Assembly: GCF_905171765.1 (NCBI RefSeq)
Contig: NC_053390.1
Location: 503,479,336 to 503,543,335, forward strand
DNA from: Bufo bufo
Lineage: Eukaryota > Chordata > Amphibia > Anura > Bufonidae
Reading direction: 5' to 3'
DNA length: 64,000 nucleotides
Within the stretch, counting starts at the first letter, position 1. Every line of letters starts with the position of its first letter. The position numbers were made by a program, and so were the translations under genes. Under the pieces are notes generated by a model, which was given only the letters and a program-made list of their open reading frames with translations, ran no database searches and was not told where the DNA came from. Positions 1-10,026 of this stretch are shown here, in pieces.

Positions 1-566
1 TGGTAATTGACCAATAGATCTTTTAAATTATCAGATAGACCAGACCTAAACTGACTCTTCAGGGATGGTTTATTCCATCCTGAGGGGACACACCACCGTC
101 TGAATTGGGTGCAATACTCCTCCGCAGGGAGATGGCCCTGAACCAGTGCCCTAAGAGCTGTCTCGGCTACCAGGGCACTGTCTGGTTCGTCATAGAGGGT
201 ACCCAGGGCCTGAAAAAACCCCTCCACAGAAGTTAGACAACTGGCCCCAGGAGGTAACGAAAATGCCCAGTCCTGGGGATCACCCTGTAGTAGAGAAATG
301 ATAATCCCCACGCGTTGGCTCTCGGGACCGGAGGACACGGGGCGCAAACGGAAGTAGAGTTTGCAATTCTCCTTAAAGGAGAGAAACCTCTTCCGGTCTC
401 CAGAAAAGGGTTCTGGGAGCTTGATCTGGGTTTCAAAATATGGACTGGAGGACAGAGGAGTGGAAGAACCTTGCCCTAACTCACAAGAACGGAGTTTCTC
501 TCCTAGCTCCTGCACCCTCTGTGTCAAATTAGAGACATGGTCAGTCAGGGTAGCAAGAGGATTCAT
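1..566 (-). CDS. gag: Family A chromovirus gag, N-terminal part (copy A3, runs off the window)
   Basis: The minus strand opens with MNPLATLTDHV at 566, just inside the 5' LTR, and stays open to the window edge (about 188 codons). It matches the gag N-termini of copies A1 (8192) and A2 (45450) in this window, including the conserved stretches PEPFSGDRK, GDPQDWAFSLP and YCTQFRRW. The product is a retrotransposon capsid-type Gag that would package the element RNA in the cytoplasm. Only the capsid half is visible; the zinc knuckle and pol lie beyond position 1. Unlike A1, it has no stop here. Family assignment comes from comparison within the window. Confidence 0.85.
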   Translation of the reverse strand, partial: MNPLATLTDHVSNLTQRVQELGEKLRSCELGQGSSTPLSSSPYFETQIKLPEPFSGDRKRFLSFKENCKLYFRLRPVSSGPESQRVGIIISLLQGDPQDWAFSLPPGASCLTSVEGFFQALGTLYDEPDSALVAETALRALVQGHLPAEEYCTQFRRWCVPSGWNKPSLKSQFRSGLSDNLKDLLVNY

Positions 567-574
567 GATACAGT

Positions 575-594
575 GGTTATTGGGCCTGTTAATC
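575..594 (-). promoter_or_regulatory. Self-priming primer-binding site of A3
   Basis: On the minus strand the bases directly inside the LTR read GATTAACAGGCCCAATAACC. There is no TGG start as in a tRNA primer site. Bases 2-11 are the reverse complement of GCCTGTTAAT, the predicted RNA 5' end inside the family LTR (best seen in A2 at 44989-44998). Function is inferred from Tf1/sushi elements. Confidence 0.6.
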
Positions 595-1285
595 TGTAAC
601 GGTCACGTCCACACACACACAGGGGGAAGGGTAGTGACCACTGCGCTCCACCCTCACCCCTGGCCCTGCCTACTTGCCTCACGAGTCCTGATGACAGGGG
701 ACAACTGGACGGCAGTCCCTAACTTAGGATATGTGCAGGGAAGACAGACAAGACAAAATACGGAACATGAACGGACCGGATCAGAACCAAGAGAGCTACG
801 CAGTACAACGGATTAAGCAAAGAATGGTCAGGAGAAGCCGGGGTCAAATACCAGGAGAGTAGCGAAGTACAAGAGGAGTCCAAAGAGAGTAGTCAGGTGG
901 GAGCCGAGGTCACAATACCAGGATGTATGCGCAGTACAGGAGGAGCAGGCAGAGGATCGTCAGGGAACAGGATCAGGTAAATATTCAGTAGTCCAACAAA
1001 TAGCCAGGAACCTAGAAATTAACAGGCAACCTGTAGCCAGCAGGCTGCCTGTATTTAAAGTGGGGAGTGAGGGTCATGTGACGTGGCCAGCGTCACATGA
1101 CCGACAGACCAACCAGTCGAGCACCGAGTGATTAGCTCGGCGCTCAAGGCAGACTAGGAGCAGGGAGCCACCCAGCTAGTAAAGCCGCCCTGGGAATGAG
1201 GTCAAACACAGAACCTCATTCCAAAAGCTAAGCAACAGTTCTGCGGGCAATGGGGGACCGAGTGCACCTTCGGAACCCCGTGACA
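595..1285 (-). repeat. 5' LTR of A3 (family A)
   Basis: This is a 691-bp LTR bounded by TG...CA-type ends (plus strand: TGTAACGG to CCCGTGACA). It aligns end to end with the four other family A LTRs (3354, 8222, 44741, 49605). Read on the minus strand it contains a TATA-like TTTAAATA, then the RNA start region, then a GT-rich stretch and the LTR end next to gag. Because gag lies on its left, this is the 5' LTR of an element extending past position 1. Its target-site duplication cannot be checked. Confidence 0.88.
1073..1101. promoter_or_regulatory. Inverted E-box pair upstream of the LTR A TATA box
   Basis: There is a perfect inverted repeat, GTCATGTGACG, 7-nt spacer, CGTCACATGAC. Each arm holds a TCATGTGA site (the M-box form bound by MITF/TFE bHLH-ZIP factors) overlapping a TGACG half-site. 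It lies just upstream of the TATA-like box in the LTR's own sense. The same palindrome is in both LTRs of A1 (for example near 3835-3863). Factor binding is inference. Confidence 0.45.
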
Positions 1286-2854
1286 CCACGTGAATTTACT
1301 GAAACCATGGAAAGATAGGGAGTCCTCTACTGAAGACAGCCTGTGGCCAGGTTTTGTAGGAGAAAAGGTTCAGGCTCCTCGGTCTGATGCAAGAGAAGCA
1401 GTTGCCACAGTAGAAATTGCTGACAGCCTCTCCTCTAAACAGGCTCAGGAAGACAGGGAGTTTAATAGTCGGAACACGGATGTGTTCTCCGACCTCCCTG
1501 GATGCACTTCCATAATCCAGCATGACATTGTCACTGAGCCTCAGGCAAAAGTCTGGTTAAAACCATACCAAGTACCCGAGGCTCGACGACAAGCCATCGC
1601 TAATGCTGCAACTAGACGTCATTGAGGAGTCCAAAAGTGAATGAGCCAGTCCGATAGTCTTAATATCCAAGCCAGATGGGACGTTAAGGTTCTGTAACGA
1701 TTTTCGCTAACTAAACGAAATCTCCAAGTTAGATGCGTATCCCCGGGTACATGAGCTTATCGAAAGGTTAGGACAAGCCCCATATTTTTCTGTTTTGGAC
1801 CTCACAAAGGGTCCCCTTAACGGAGGCTGCCAAAGAGAAAACTGCCTTTTCACCCCTGAGGGGCTGTATCAGTATAAAGTGTTACCCTTTGGTCTGCATG
1901 GTGCCCCCGCCACATTCCAAAGACTCATGGACATTGTACATTGTCCACATCATCGGTACGCGTCGGCTTACCTAGACGATATCGTCATCCACGGTACCGA
2001 CTGGGAAAGTCTTCTACCCAAATTGCAGGCTGTAGTGGACTCTCTTAGGAAGGCTGGACTGACCGCTAACCCAAAGAAATGTGCGATAGGGTTAGAGGAG
2101 ACTAAGTACCTGAGGTACGTCATTGGACGTGGACTTATCAAACCCCAAGTGAATAAAATAGAGGTGATTTGGATTTTTGGCCCCAATCGGTCACCACTAG
2201 GCAAGTAAAGTCGCTCCTGAGGTTCGATCCCCATTATGGCACTTTAGCGGCTCTGCTGACAGGGCTCTTGAAGGGACGGAAGTCCGTGATGGTCCGCTAG
2301 AATGACCAGGCGGAAGAGGCTTTTTCCGCGTTGAAGTCGGTCCTGTGCAGGTCATCGGTTTTGGTGACTCCCGACTTCGAGGGAGTTCGTGGTACAGACC
2401 GATGCAGTAGGCCTCAGAGCTGTACTCTCTCAATCAATGGGAAGGAACATCCCGTTGTTTTCCTAAGCCGCAAACTCACCCCAGCCGAGACTAGGTACAG
2501 TATAGTGGTGAGAGCGTGCCTGGCCATCAAATGGGCACTCGAGTCTCTCCGCTATTATCTGTTGAGGAGAAAGTTCCGTCTGGTGACCGACCACTCCCCT
2601 CTCAAGTGGGCCAGGCCAAAGAGATGAATGCTCGGGTCACCAGATGGTTCTTGTCATTACAGAACTTCAAGTTATCAGTGGAACACAGGGAAGGCTGCTT
2701 ACAGGAAAACGCGGATGCCCTGTCCAGGGTACACTGTCTGGCAAGTGTTCACCCCCTCAGGGTTGAACAAAGGGCGGAGGTATGTAGGAAGGGGCAAGGG
2801 TCAATCGTTGACAGAAGGTATGTGTCACTGAGGTCTTTGGCCTTGGTGAAGTAA
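1286..2854 (+). pseudogene. pol: Family D gypsy pol remnant: protease-RT linker, reverse transcriptase, RNase H
   Basis: Conceptual reading in shifting frames gives DVFSDLPG and PYQVPEARR before the RT. The RT block follows, with LYQYKVLPFGLHGAPATFQR and the catalytic YLDD (near 1970-1981), then an RNase H region with VTDHSPLKW and NADALSRVH. The last frame stops naturally at 2854, directly after RNase H and just before an LTR, with no integrase downstream. That fits Gmr1-type gypsy elements, which place integrase before RT, but an internal deletion is the alternative. Several frameshifts and stops make it non-functional. It is cut at 1285 by the A3 LTR and is clearly a different family from A, B and C. 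Confidence 0.75.
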
Positions 2855-2861
2855 GAGCCAG

Positions 2862-3353
2862 TGTTTTCGGGTGTTAGCGGCAGCTAATGCTATTTTAGTA
2901 TGGCTGTATAGATGATCCAGGATGGCTCTTACTGGGAGTAGTCAAAGTGATGGGTGTGTGACTACCCCCCACGTTCCAAGTTGGGTCTTGACCGGCCTAT
3001 AAAAAACCCAGCCAGCAGTTAGCTGTGAGTGATTACCTCTCTTTGACAGAGGAGCTCTGGGAATCGCTGGTTTGGGAACTGAGCCCTGTGCTGGGCTGAA
3101 AAGCTGAGACCTGTGTGTTGGGAGAGCAGACCACCTAAAGCCTGCATTTTGACTGCTGGAGGCAGAACCACCGACAAGGTGACCTTTTTTTGTTATGGAC
3201 AAACTTTCTACTTGGTGTGAACAAACACCAACCTTGCAAAGAGTGTATTTTGTTTGACCTTATGTGTGAATAAACACGGACATTTAAATTAGGAACTTGT
3301 ACTTTGCCTCTGTGCTGCACCCGCTTATCCCAACTACCAGAGGGAATCACCAC
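2862..3353 (+). repeat. Probable 3' LTR of family D
   Basis: About 490 bp start with TGTTTTCGGG shortly after the pol stop and end ...AATCACCA next to A1. It carries a clear promoter signal, CCTATAAAAAACCC (near 2996), and a polyadenylation signal AATAAA (near 3269) in the expected order. No second copy exists in the window, so both borders are estimates. Confidence 0.55.
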
Positions 3354-4048
3354 TGTAACGGTCGCGTACACACACACACAGGGGGGAGGGAAGTGACCAC
3401 TGCGCTCCACCCTTACCCCTGGCCCTGCCTACTTGCCTCGCGAGTCCTAATGACAGGGGACAACTGCACGGCAATCCCTAGCTTGGAATAAGTGTAGGGA
3501 TGACAGACAGACAAACAACAGAACGTGAACGGACCGAGTCAATACCAGGAAAGCTACAAAGTACAAATGGAGCAAGCAGAGAATTGTCAGGAGAAGCCGG
3601 GGTCATAAATACCAGGAGAGTCGTGAAGTACCAAAGGAGTCAGCAGAGGATCGTCAGGAGGAGGCCGGGGTCAGAATACCAGGAGAGCAGCAAAGTACAC
3701 AAGGAGCAGGCAGAAGATAGTCAGGAATTCAGCAGGAGGTAGGTACGCCAGGAAAGACAAAATCACAGGTGGAACCTAAATTAACAGGCAACCTGTGGCC
3801 AGCAGGCTGCCTGTATTTATAGTGGGGAGTGAGGGTCATGTGACGTGGCCAGCGTCACATGACCGACAGACCAACCAGTCGAGCACTGAGTCATCAGCTC
3901 GGCGCTCAAGGCAGACTTAGGAGCAGGGGGCCTCCCAGCTAGCAAAGCAGCCCTGGGAACGAGGTCAAACACAGATCCTCGCTCCCGAAGCTAAGCAGCA
4001 GGTCTGTGGCTAATGGGAGACCGAGTGCACCTTCGGAATCCCGTTACA
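3354..4048 (-). repeat. 3' LTR of A1
   Basis: This is a 695-bp LTR, plus strand TGTAACGGTCGCG to ATCCCGTTACA, nearly the same as 8222-8914 and the same length as the A2 3' LTR. It includes TATAAATA (minus strand), the RNA-start segment GCCTGTTAAT and the E-box palindrome. The last 19 codons of pol lie inside it. Confidence 0.93.
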
Positions 4049-5346
4049 GTACCCCCCCTTTTACGAGGGGCCACCGGACCCAAGACTTCAGGCGATGGCC
4101 TTTCAGGGTGTTCTAAATGAAATTTTCGAACAAGTCTAGGAGCATGAACCTCCCTGGCAGGTACCCAAGATCTCTCTTCAGGTCCATACCCCTTCCAGTG
4201 AATCAGGTACTGCAAGGAATTATGCACCTTCCTGACATCCACTATTTTAGACACCACATACTCGACAGCATCATTAACAAGAACCGGCAGAGGCGAGGCT
4301 TTCGATGGTACTATCGGTTCAAAATATTTTTTAAGTAGAGGTTTATGGAACACATTATGAATGTGGAATGACTCGGGCAGCTCCAACCTAAATGATACCG
4401 GGTTAATCACCTCCGTGATCCTATATGGTCCAATAAAATGAGGAGCAAACTTTTTAGAATCTACCTTAAGAGAGAGATTCTTGGAGGACAACCATACCTT
4501 ATCCCCAACCTGAAAATTCACCCCCCTTGAACGTCTCCTATCGGCCTTGAGTTTCTGAGAACTTTGAGCCTTTTCTAAGTTCGATTGAACCCGGGCCCAA
4601 ACTGTGCACAGTTCAGAGGAGAGCCTATCCGCCTCAGGGTTAGAGGAGGAGACGGATGACCCAGAATGAAAACGGGGATGGAAACCATGGTTACAAAAGA
4701 AAGGTGAAACGCCAGGAGAAGAATTGACACGGTTATTCAAAGCAAATTCAGCCAATGGAAGAAATTTCACCCATAATTGCTGGTCATCAGCATCATACAA
4801 CCTCAAGAATTGTTCCACAGACTGATTAAGGCATTCAGTCTGCCCATTACTCTCAGGGTGGTAGGCAGAGGAAAAAGACAATGAAATTTGACATTTTTGA
4901 CAGAAGGCTCTCCAGAATTTGGACACAAACTGCACACCCCTGTCAGAAACAATATTTTCCGGGATACCATGCAATCGAACAATTTCTTTCACAAAAATAG
5001 ACGCCAGGGTTTTAGCATTCGGGAGTTTAGACAGGGGAATGAAATGGACCATCTTGCTAAACCTATCGACCACTACCCAATCTACAGTCTTACCCTCCGC
5101 CGGCGGTAGGTCAGTTATAAAGTCCATCGAGATATGGGACCAGGGTCTACTGGGAATGGGTAGGGGTCGTAGGTTACCAGCAGGGCGAGTCCTAGGTGTC
5201 TTGGACCTGGCACAAACCTCACAGGCTGACACGTAGGACTCGACATCCCTAGTTAGAGTGGGCCACCAATAAGATCTAGAAACCAGATCCTTAGTGCCCT
5301 CAACACCCGGATGTCCACAAAAGGCAGAATCGTGACACTCGCCCAA
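3991..5346 (-). CDS. pol: A1 pol C-terminal part: integrase and chromodomain
   Basis: This is an open 451-codon frame. The zinc-binding HHCC region comes first (HDSAFCGHPG ... CEVCARSK). The DDE core follows: D in MDFITDLP, D in VSDRGVQFVSKFW, E in YHPESNGQTE. A chromodomain lies at about residues 360-410 (SLQYLIHWKGYGPEERSWVP), which in chromoviruses steers integration by binding modified histones. The frame runs through the purine tract and ends 19 codons inside the 3' LTR. It is out of frame with the upstream RT part because of a 10-nt deletion near 5356, so it is not expressed as part of Gag-Pol here. The ATG at the frame start is not a real start; the protein would be cut from a polyprotein. 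Confidence 0.88.
   Translation of the reverse strand: MGECHDSAFCGHPGVEGTKDLVSRSYWWPTLTRDVESYVSACEVCARSKTPRTRPAGNLRPLPIPSRPWSHISMDFITDLPPAEGKTVDWVVVDRFSKMVHFIPLSKLPNAKTLASIFVKEIVRLHGIPENIVSDRGVQFVSKFWRAFCQKCQISLSFSSAYHPESNGQTECLNQSVEQFLRLYDADDQQLWVKFLPLAEFALNNRVNSSPGVSPFFCNHGFHPRFHSGSSVSSSNPEADRLSSELCTVWARVQSNLEKAQSSQKLKADRRRSRGVNFQVGDKVWLSSKNLSLKVDSKKFAPHFIGPYRITEVINPVSFRLELPESFHIHNVFHKPLLKKYFEPIVPSKASPLPVLVNDAVEYVVSKIVDVRKVHNSLQYLIHWKGYGPEERSWVPAREVHAPRLVRKFHLEHPERPSPEVLGPVAPRKRGGTVTGFRRCTRSPISHRPAA
4049..4062 (-). promoter_or_regulatory. Polypurine tract of A1
   Basis: The minus strand reads AAAAGGGGGGGTAC directly before the 3' LTR. It is the plus-strand DNA primer site, and it is translated as part of pol (GGTVT). 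Confidence 0.8.
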
Positions 5347-7604
5347 CAGCTGGAGACAGGAACAAACAACTTATCTGTTGGGGTGGATACCGGTGCCAGA
5401 TGTTGTTCAGACCTAATGCGAGCTGAGATATCCTGGGTTAGAGCTGCTATGAAGATTTTTGCTGGTAGGATGGATTCAGGTGGTACCTCAGTAGGTTGAA
5501 AAGCATGGAAGCTCCGAGATAATGCGTCCACCTTCCCATTTTTACTTCCCGGCCTGAACGTAATGGAAAAATCAAAACGAGTAAAAAACAGAGCCCATCT
5601 GGCTTGACGGGGATTCAACCTTTTAGCAGACTCGAGAAACATAAGGTTTTTATGGTCAGTGACAACAGTTACACAATGCCTTGCCCCCTCCAGAAAATGC
5701 CTCCACTCCTCAAATGCCCATTTAATGGCCAGCAGCTCCCTATTCCCTATGTCGTAGTTTCTCTCCGTGGGAGAGAATTTTCTGGAGAAGAAGGCACATG
5801 GTCTCAGGTTAGTGAGGCTAGCAGGACCTTGTGAAAGGACTGCTCCTGCGCCGTCCTCGGACGCATCCACCTCCACAATAAAAGGTCTCTCCTGATCAGG
5901 CTGGATCAGAATGGGAGCGCTATTGAATGCCTTTTTTAATTTTTCAAATGAAGAAATGGCCTCAGTAGACCAATTCTCCAAATCCGCCCCTTTCTTAGTA
6001 AGGTCGGTCAACGGTTTAGCAATTACGGAAAAATTCATAATAAATTTACAATAGTAATTGGCGAAACCTAAGAACCGTTGTAAGGCCTTTAAGGATGAAG
6101 GTCTTACCCATTCCTTAATTGCTAGTACCTTACCAGGGTCCATCTTGAAGGCGTGAGGAGTCAGAACATGCCCTAGAAACAGAATCTCCTGTACACCAAA
6201 GACACATTTATCTTGCTTAGCGGTTAGCTGATTCTCCCTCAACACCTCTAATACTTGTTTAACATGAGACACATGGGATTCGAAGTCAGGAGAGAATATC
6301 AAAATGTTGTCAAGATAGACAATAACAAATTTACCTAAGAACTCCCTAAGAATGTCATTCATGAAGTTTTGTAACACAGCTAGGGCATTGCTGAGTCCAA
6401 AAGGCATCACCTGATATTCAAAGTGTCCTACCGGAGTATTGAACGCCGTCTTCCATTTGTCTCCCTCCTTGATTCGGATTAGATTGTATGCCCCTTTCAG
6501 GTCAATTTTGGAAAACCAGGTTGCCCCCAGAACCTGGTTAAATAAATCCAGAATCAATGGGAGGGAGTATCTATTCTGGACAGTTATTTTATTTAATCTC
6601 TGGTAATCGATACATGGCCTAAGACCACCATCTTTTTTCTTAATAAAGAAAAAACCCGCCCCCATAGGAGAGACAGAAGGTCTAATATGCCCTTTACCAA
6701 GGCTCTCCTTAATATAATCTTCCATGGCCTTGCGTTCGTGCTTAGAAAGATTATAAATTTGCCTCTTAGGAAACTTGACCCCCTCTACTAGCTCTATAGT
6801 ACAATCATAAGGTCTATGGGGAGGTAGAACATCCGGGGTTGGTGATGAGAATACATCAGAATATTCCCTAACAACAGTGGGTAAAGTATCAGACTTTACT
6901 GAGACCCCAGCCTGTACCACGGACAAGCACGAGTCACACTTAGGCCCCCATCTCACCAACTCCCCATTGGACCAATCAATAGTGGGGTTATGTAGTCGGA
7001 ACCAGGGCAACCCTAGTACCACCTCAGCCGGTAAGTTCTCCAGGACTAAAAGGGAACATCTCTCTGAGTGGCACACACCCACGGTTAGAGAAATCTCTGA
7101 GGTACATGAGCTCACCGTACCACCAATAAGAGGAGTAGCATCAATAGCCATGACATGGATAGAAGTTGGTAAAGCAAACATTGGAATACCCAATCTTACA
7201 GCATACTCAGAGTCAATAAAGCTAGCCGCTGAGCCAGAATCAATAAAGGCCTTACCCGGCCATTTATCTACTCCCAGAGAAATCGTAATGGGTACCAAAA
7301 GCTTACATTTAGAAAAATCAGGGTGTGCCTGGTCTTTAGGTTGCCTTGCCTTAGGAGACTTGACAGAGAGGACCTTCTTAGGACACTGGTTGATCCAATG
7401 GTCAGGATCTCCACAGTAAAAGCATTCTCCACGTCTGCGGCGAAGATTCCCTCGGGTCATGCCAACCTGCATCGGTTTCTCGGTGGAGACCTCAGCATTG
7501 TCTCTGGGATAGGCCTCTGGCTGGACCACCATCTCGGAAGAGAACTGTTGTTCCTGTCTTCTCTCTCTAACCCGTCGGTCAAGTCGGACAACAAGGGTCA
7601 TCAT
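5253..7604 (-). pseudogene. pol: A1 gag end, protease, reverse transcriptase and RNase H
   Basis: This 783-codon frame contains, in order, a CX2CX4HX4C zinc knuckle (CFYCGDPDHWINQC, about residue 60), a retropepsin active site (FIDSGSAASF, about residue 122), RT fingers and palm ([13 protein letters not shown]), the RT active site, and RNase H (VEVDASEDGAGAVL ... DALSRSF). The RT active site reads YLDN instead of YLDD, a G-to-A change at a CpG, so polymerase activity should be lost. A2 keeps YLDD at the same place. The final 40 residues are off-frame because of the 10-nt deletion near 5356. In the parental element this region was continuous with gag upstream (same frame) and integrase downstream. 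Confidence 0.88.
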
Positions 7605-8192
7605 CTCCTCTAAGGTCTCTGGAAGTTGATAACTGACCAGAAGATCCTTTAAATTATCAGACAGACCTGACCTGAACTGACTCTTCAGGGCTGGTTCGTT
7701 CCATCCTGAGGGGGCACATCACCTTCTGAATTGGGTGCAATAATCCTCCGCAGGTAGATTGCCCTGAACCAGTGCCTTTAGAGCCATCTCGGCTACTAGA
7801 GCCCTGTCTGGTTCATCATAGAGGGTACCCAGGGCCTGAAAGAACCCCTCCACAGAAGATAAACAACTGGTGCCAGCAGGTAAAGAGAACGCCCAGTCCT
7901 GGGGATCACCCTGTAGTTGAGAAATTATAATGCCCACGCGTTGACTCTCGGGGCCAGAGGACACGGGGCGCAAATGGAAGTAAAGTTTGCAACTCTCCTT
8001 AAAAGAGAGAAACTTCTTCCGGTCTCCAGAAAAGGGTTCTGGGAGCTTAATCTGGGGCTCAAAATGCGGACTGGAGGCCTGAGGAGTGGAAGAACCTTGC
8101 CCTTACTCAAAAGAACTGAGTTTTTCACCTAACTCCTGCACCATCTGCGTCAGATTAGAGACATGGTCAGTCAGGGTCACCAGAGGATTCAT
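7605..8192 (-). pseudogene. gag: A1 gag (broken)
   Basis: The start codon MNPLVTLTDHV is at 8192, 30 bp inside the 5' LTR, as in A2 and A3. The capsid region matches A2 codon for codon but carries at least two nonsense changes. A TTA leucine has become TAA after SSFE (near 8103), and a TGG tryptophan has become TGA after QFRR (near 7719). It is in the same frame as the downstream zinc knuckle and protease, so Gag and protease were one reading frame. Confidence 0.82.
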
Positions 8193-8202
8193 TATACAGT
8201 GG

Positions 8203-8221
8203 TTATTGGACCTGTTAATTC
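8203..8221 (-). promoter_or_regulatory. Primer-binding site of A1 (decayed)
   Basis: The minus strand reads GAATTAACAGGTCCAATAACC next to the 5' LTR. It matches the A2 and A3 sites except for one inserted A and one C-to-T change, which would weaken the self-priming pairing. Confidence 0.5.
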
Positions 8222-8914
8222 TGTAACGGTCGCGTACACACACACACAGGAGGGAGGGAAGTGACCACTGCGCTCCACCCTTACCCCTGGCCCTGCCTAC
8301 TTGCCTCGCGAGTCCTAATGACAGGGGACAACTGGACAGCAATTCCTAGCTTGGAATAAGTGCAGGGATGACAGACAGACAAACAACAGAACGTGAACGG
8401 ACCGAGTCAATACCAGGAAAGCTACAAAGTACAAATGGAGCAAGCAGAGAATTGTCAGGAGAAGCCGGGGTCAAAAATACCAGGAGAGTCGTGAAATACC
8501 AAAGGAGTCAGCAGAGGATCGTCAGGAGGAGGCCGGGGTCAGAATACCAGGAGAGCAGCAAAGTACACAAGGATCAGGCAGAGGATCGTCAGGAATTCAG
8601 CAGGAGGTAAGTACGCCAGGAAAGACAAAATCACAGGTGGAACCTAAATTAACAGGCAACCTGTGGCCAGCAGGCTGTCTGTATTTATAGTGGGGAGTGA
8701 GGGTCATGTGACGTGGCCAGCGTCACATGACCGACAGACCAACCAGTCGAGCACCGAGTGATCAGCTCGGCGCTCAAGGCAGACTTAGGAGCAGGGGGCC
8801 TCCCAGCTAGCAAAGCCGCCCTGGGAATGAGGTCAAACACAGATCCTCACTCCCGAAGCTAAGCAGCAGGTCTGCGGCTAATGGAGACCGAGTGCACCTT
8901 CGGAATCCCGTTAC
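8222..8914 (-). repeat. 5' LTR of A1
   Basis: About 693 bp, plus strand TGTAACGGTCGCG to ATCCCGTTAC. The outermost base pair is degraded (GTTACC instead of GTTACA). It differs from 3354-4048 by scattered substitutions, which implies some age since insertion. Confidence 0.92.
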
Positions 8915-8939
8915 CAAACATGGCTTGATGGCTCTAAGG

Positions 8940-9039
8940 CAGTGGTGCCCAACCATTTTTCGTCTGAGGGCCGCACTAGACTTGATATAAATTTTGCGGG
9001 CCGGAACCAGGTAGCTTTGCCAGAAAGAAATGCAAACGC
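8940..9039 (+). mobile_element. hAT-like terminal sequence (non-autonomous remnant)
   Basis: It begins CAGTGGTGCCCAACC and continues with GAGGGCCGCACTAG and TTGCGGGCCGG, the kind of left terminus seen in Charlie-like hAT MITEs. The minisatellite and palindrome that follow may be its interior. No matching right terminus or 8-bp duplication was found. Confidence 0.4.
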
Positions 9040-9452
9040 TGTGAGGGGGCACGTGTGAGCATTACTACTGTGAAGAGGGCACATATCTGGCATAACTACT
9101 GTGAGGGGGCACATATCTGGGCATAACTACTGTGAGGAGGGCACATATCAGGGTATAACTACTGTGAGGAGGGCACATATCAGGGCATAACTACTGTGAG
9201 GGGGCACGTATCTGGGCATAACTACTGTGAAGGGGCACATATCAGGGTATAACTACTGTGAGGAGGGCACATATCAGGGCATAACTACTGGGAAGAGGGC
9301 ACATATCTGGGCATAACTACTGTGAGGGGGCACATATCTGGGCATACCTACTCAGAGGGGGCACATATCTGGGCATAACTACTGTGAGGGTGCATGTGTG
9401 AGCATTATGTCTGTGAAGAGGGCACATATCTTGGCATTATTACTGTGAGGGG
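9040..9452. repeat. Minisatellite, unit about 31 bp
   Basis: About 13 imperfect units contain CATAACTACTGTGAG and GGGCACATATC. Units vary between CAGGG and CTGGG forms. Confidence 0.85.
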
Positions 9453-9454
9453 GC

Positions 9455-9545
9455 ATGTGATGTATACATGTGTGTAATGTATGTAGTGCAGTATGTGATG
9501 ATCACACACTGCACTACATACATTACACACATGTATACATCACAT
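9455..9545. repeat. Perfect palindrome, 38-bp arms
   Basis: The left arm 9455-9492 and right arm 9508-9545 are exact reverse complements, separated by 15 nt that contain a smaller inverted repeat (GTGAT-GATCAC). The arms are alternating purine-pyrimidine rich (TGTATACATGTGTG). It would extrude as a cruciform or fold into a long hairpin. No coding potential. Confidence 0.88.
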
Positions 9546-10026
9546 ACTGCGCTGCCACCTTCTTCTGCAGGTCTACCTTGATGTCTGGTCTTTAGGCTTC
9601 AGTGCTTGCGCTTTGTGCCCGACACCACCAGGAGCTGGCCCCTCCTCCTTTCATCTCCCGCCGGCTTCTCCTACAGCAGGGCGCTCTATCGCTCCAGTGC
9701 CCGCCCAATCTTACCAATCAGGGGCGTAGCTATAAATGACTGGGCCCCATAGCAAAAAAATGTATCCCCCCCCCTCCCGGACCTCCCACCCCTTCCAGAG
9801 CTCCCACCCAAACACCTCTCCAGGAACCCCTGTAATCACACAATGTTCAGAATTTGGACAAACAACTCAGAACTCATAACAAATGCAAATTAAGTGGGGG
9901 ATGTATCTAATACATGCAATTTATGATGGACGACGTGGTGAACCTCCATGCCGCCAACTCTGGACATTGGGTGACACCGCTCCAGCAGTTATGTGCACCA
10001 TTTCACATGCCTCACACTGTCAATGG

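Larger units (their letters stand above)
3354..8914 (-). mobile_element. A1: full-length chromodomain Ty3/gypsy retrotransposon (sushi-like)
   Basis: The order on the minus strand is 5' LTR (8222-8914), primer site, gag with CCHC knuckle, protease, RT, RNase H, integrase, chromodomain, purine tract, 3' LTR (3354-4048). The chromodomain places it among chromoviruses. Vertebrate chromoviruses are the sushi-ichi group, the group from which mammalian PEG10 and RTL1 were domesticated. Lesions are few: nonsense codons in gag, YLDN for YLDD in RT, and a 10-nt deletion between RNase H and integrase. A clean target-site duplication is not visible: left flank ACCAC, right flank CAAAC after a degraded LTR end. 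Confidence 0.93.

Noticed and set aside
575..594. tRNA primer-binding site in family A
   Set aside because: It does not begin with TGG and matches no tRNA 3' end I recognise, whereas it pairs with the element's own RNA start.
3349..8919. A 5-bp target duplication for A1
   Set aside because: Left flank ACCAC and right flank CAAAC or AAACA do not match; the right LTR end is degraded.
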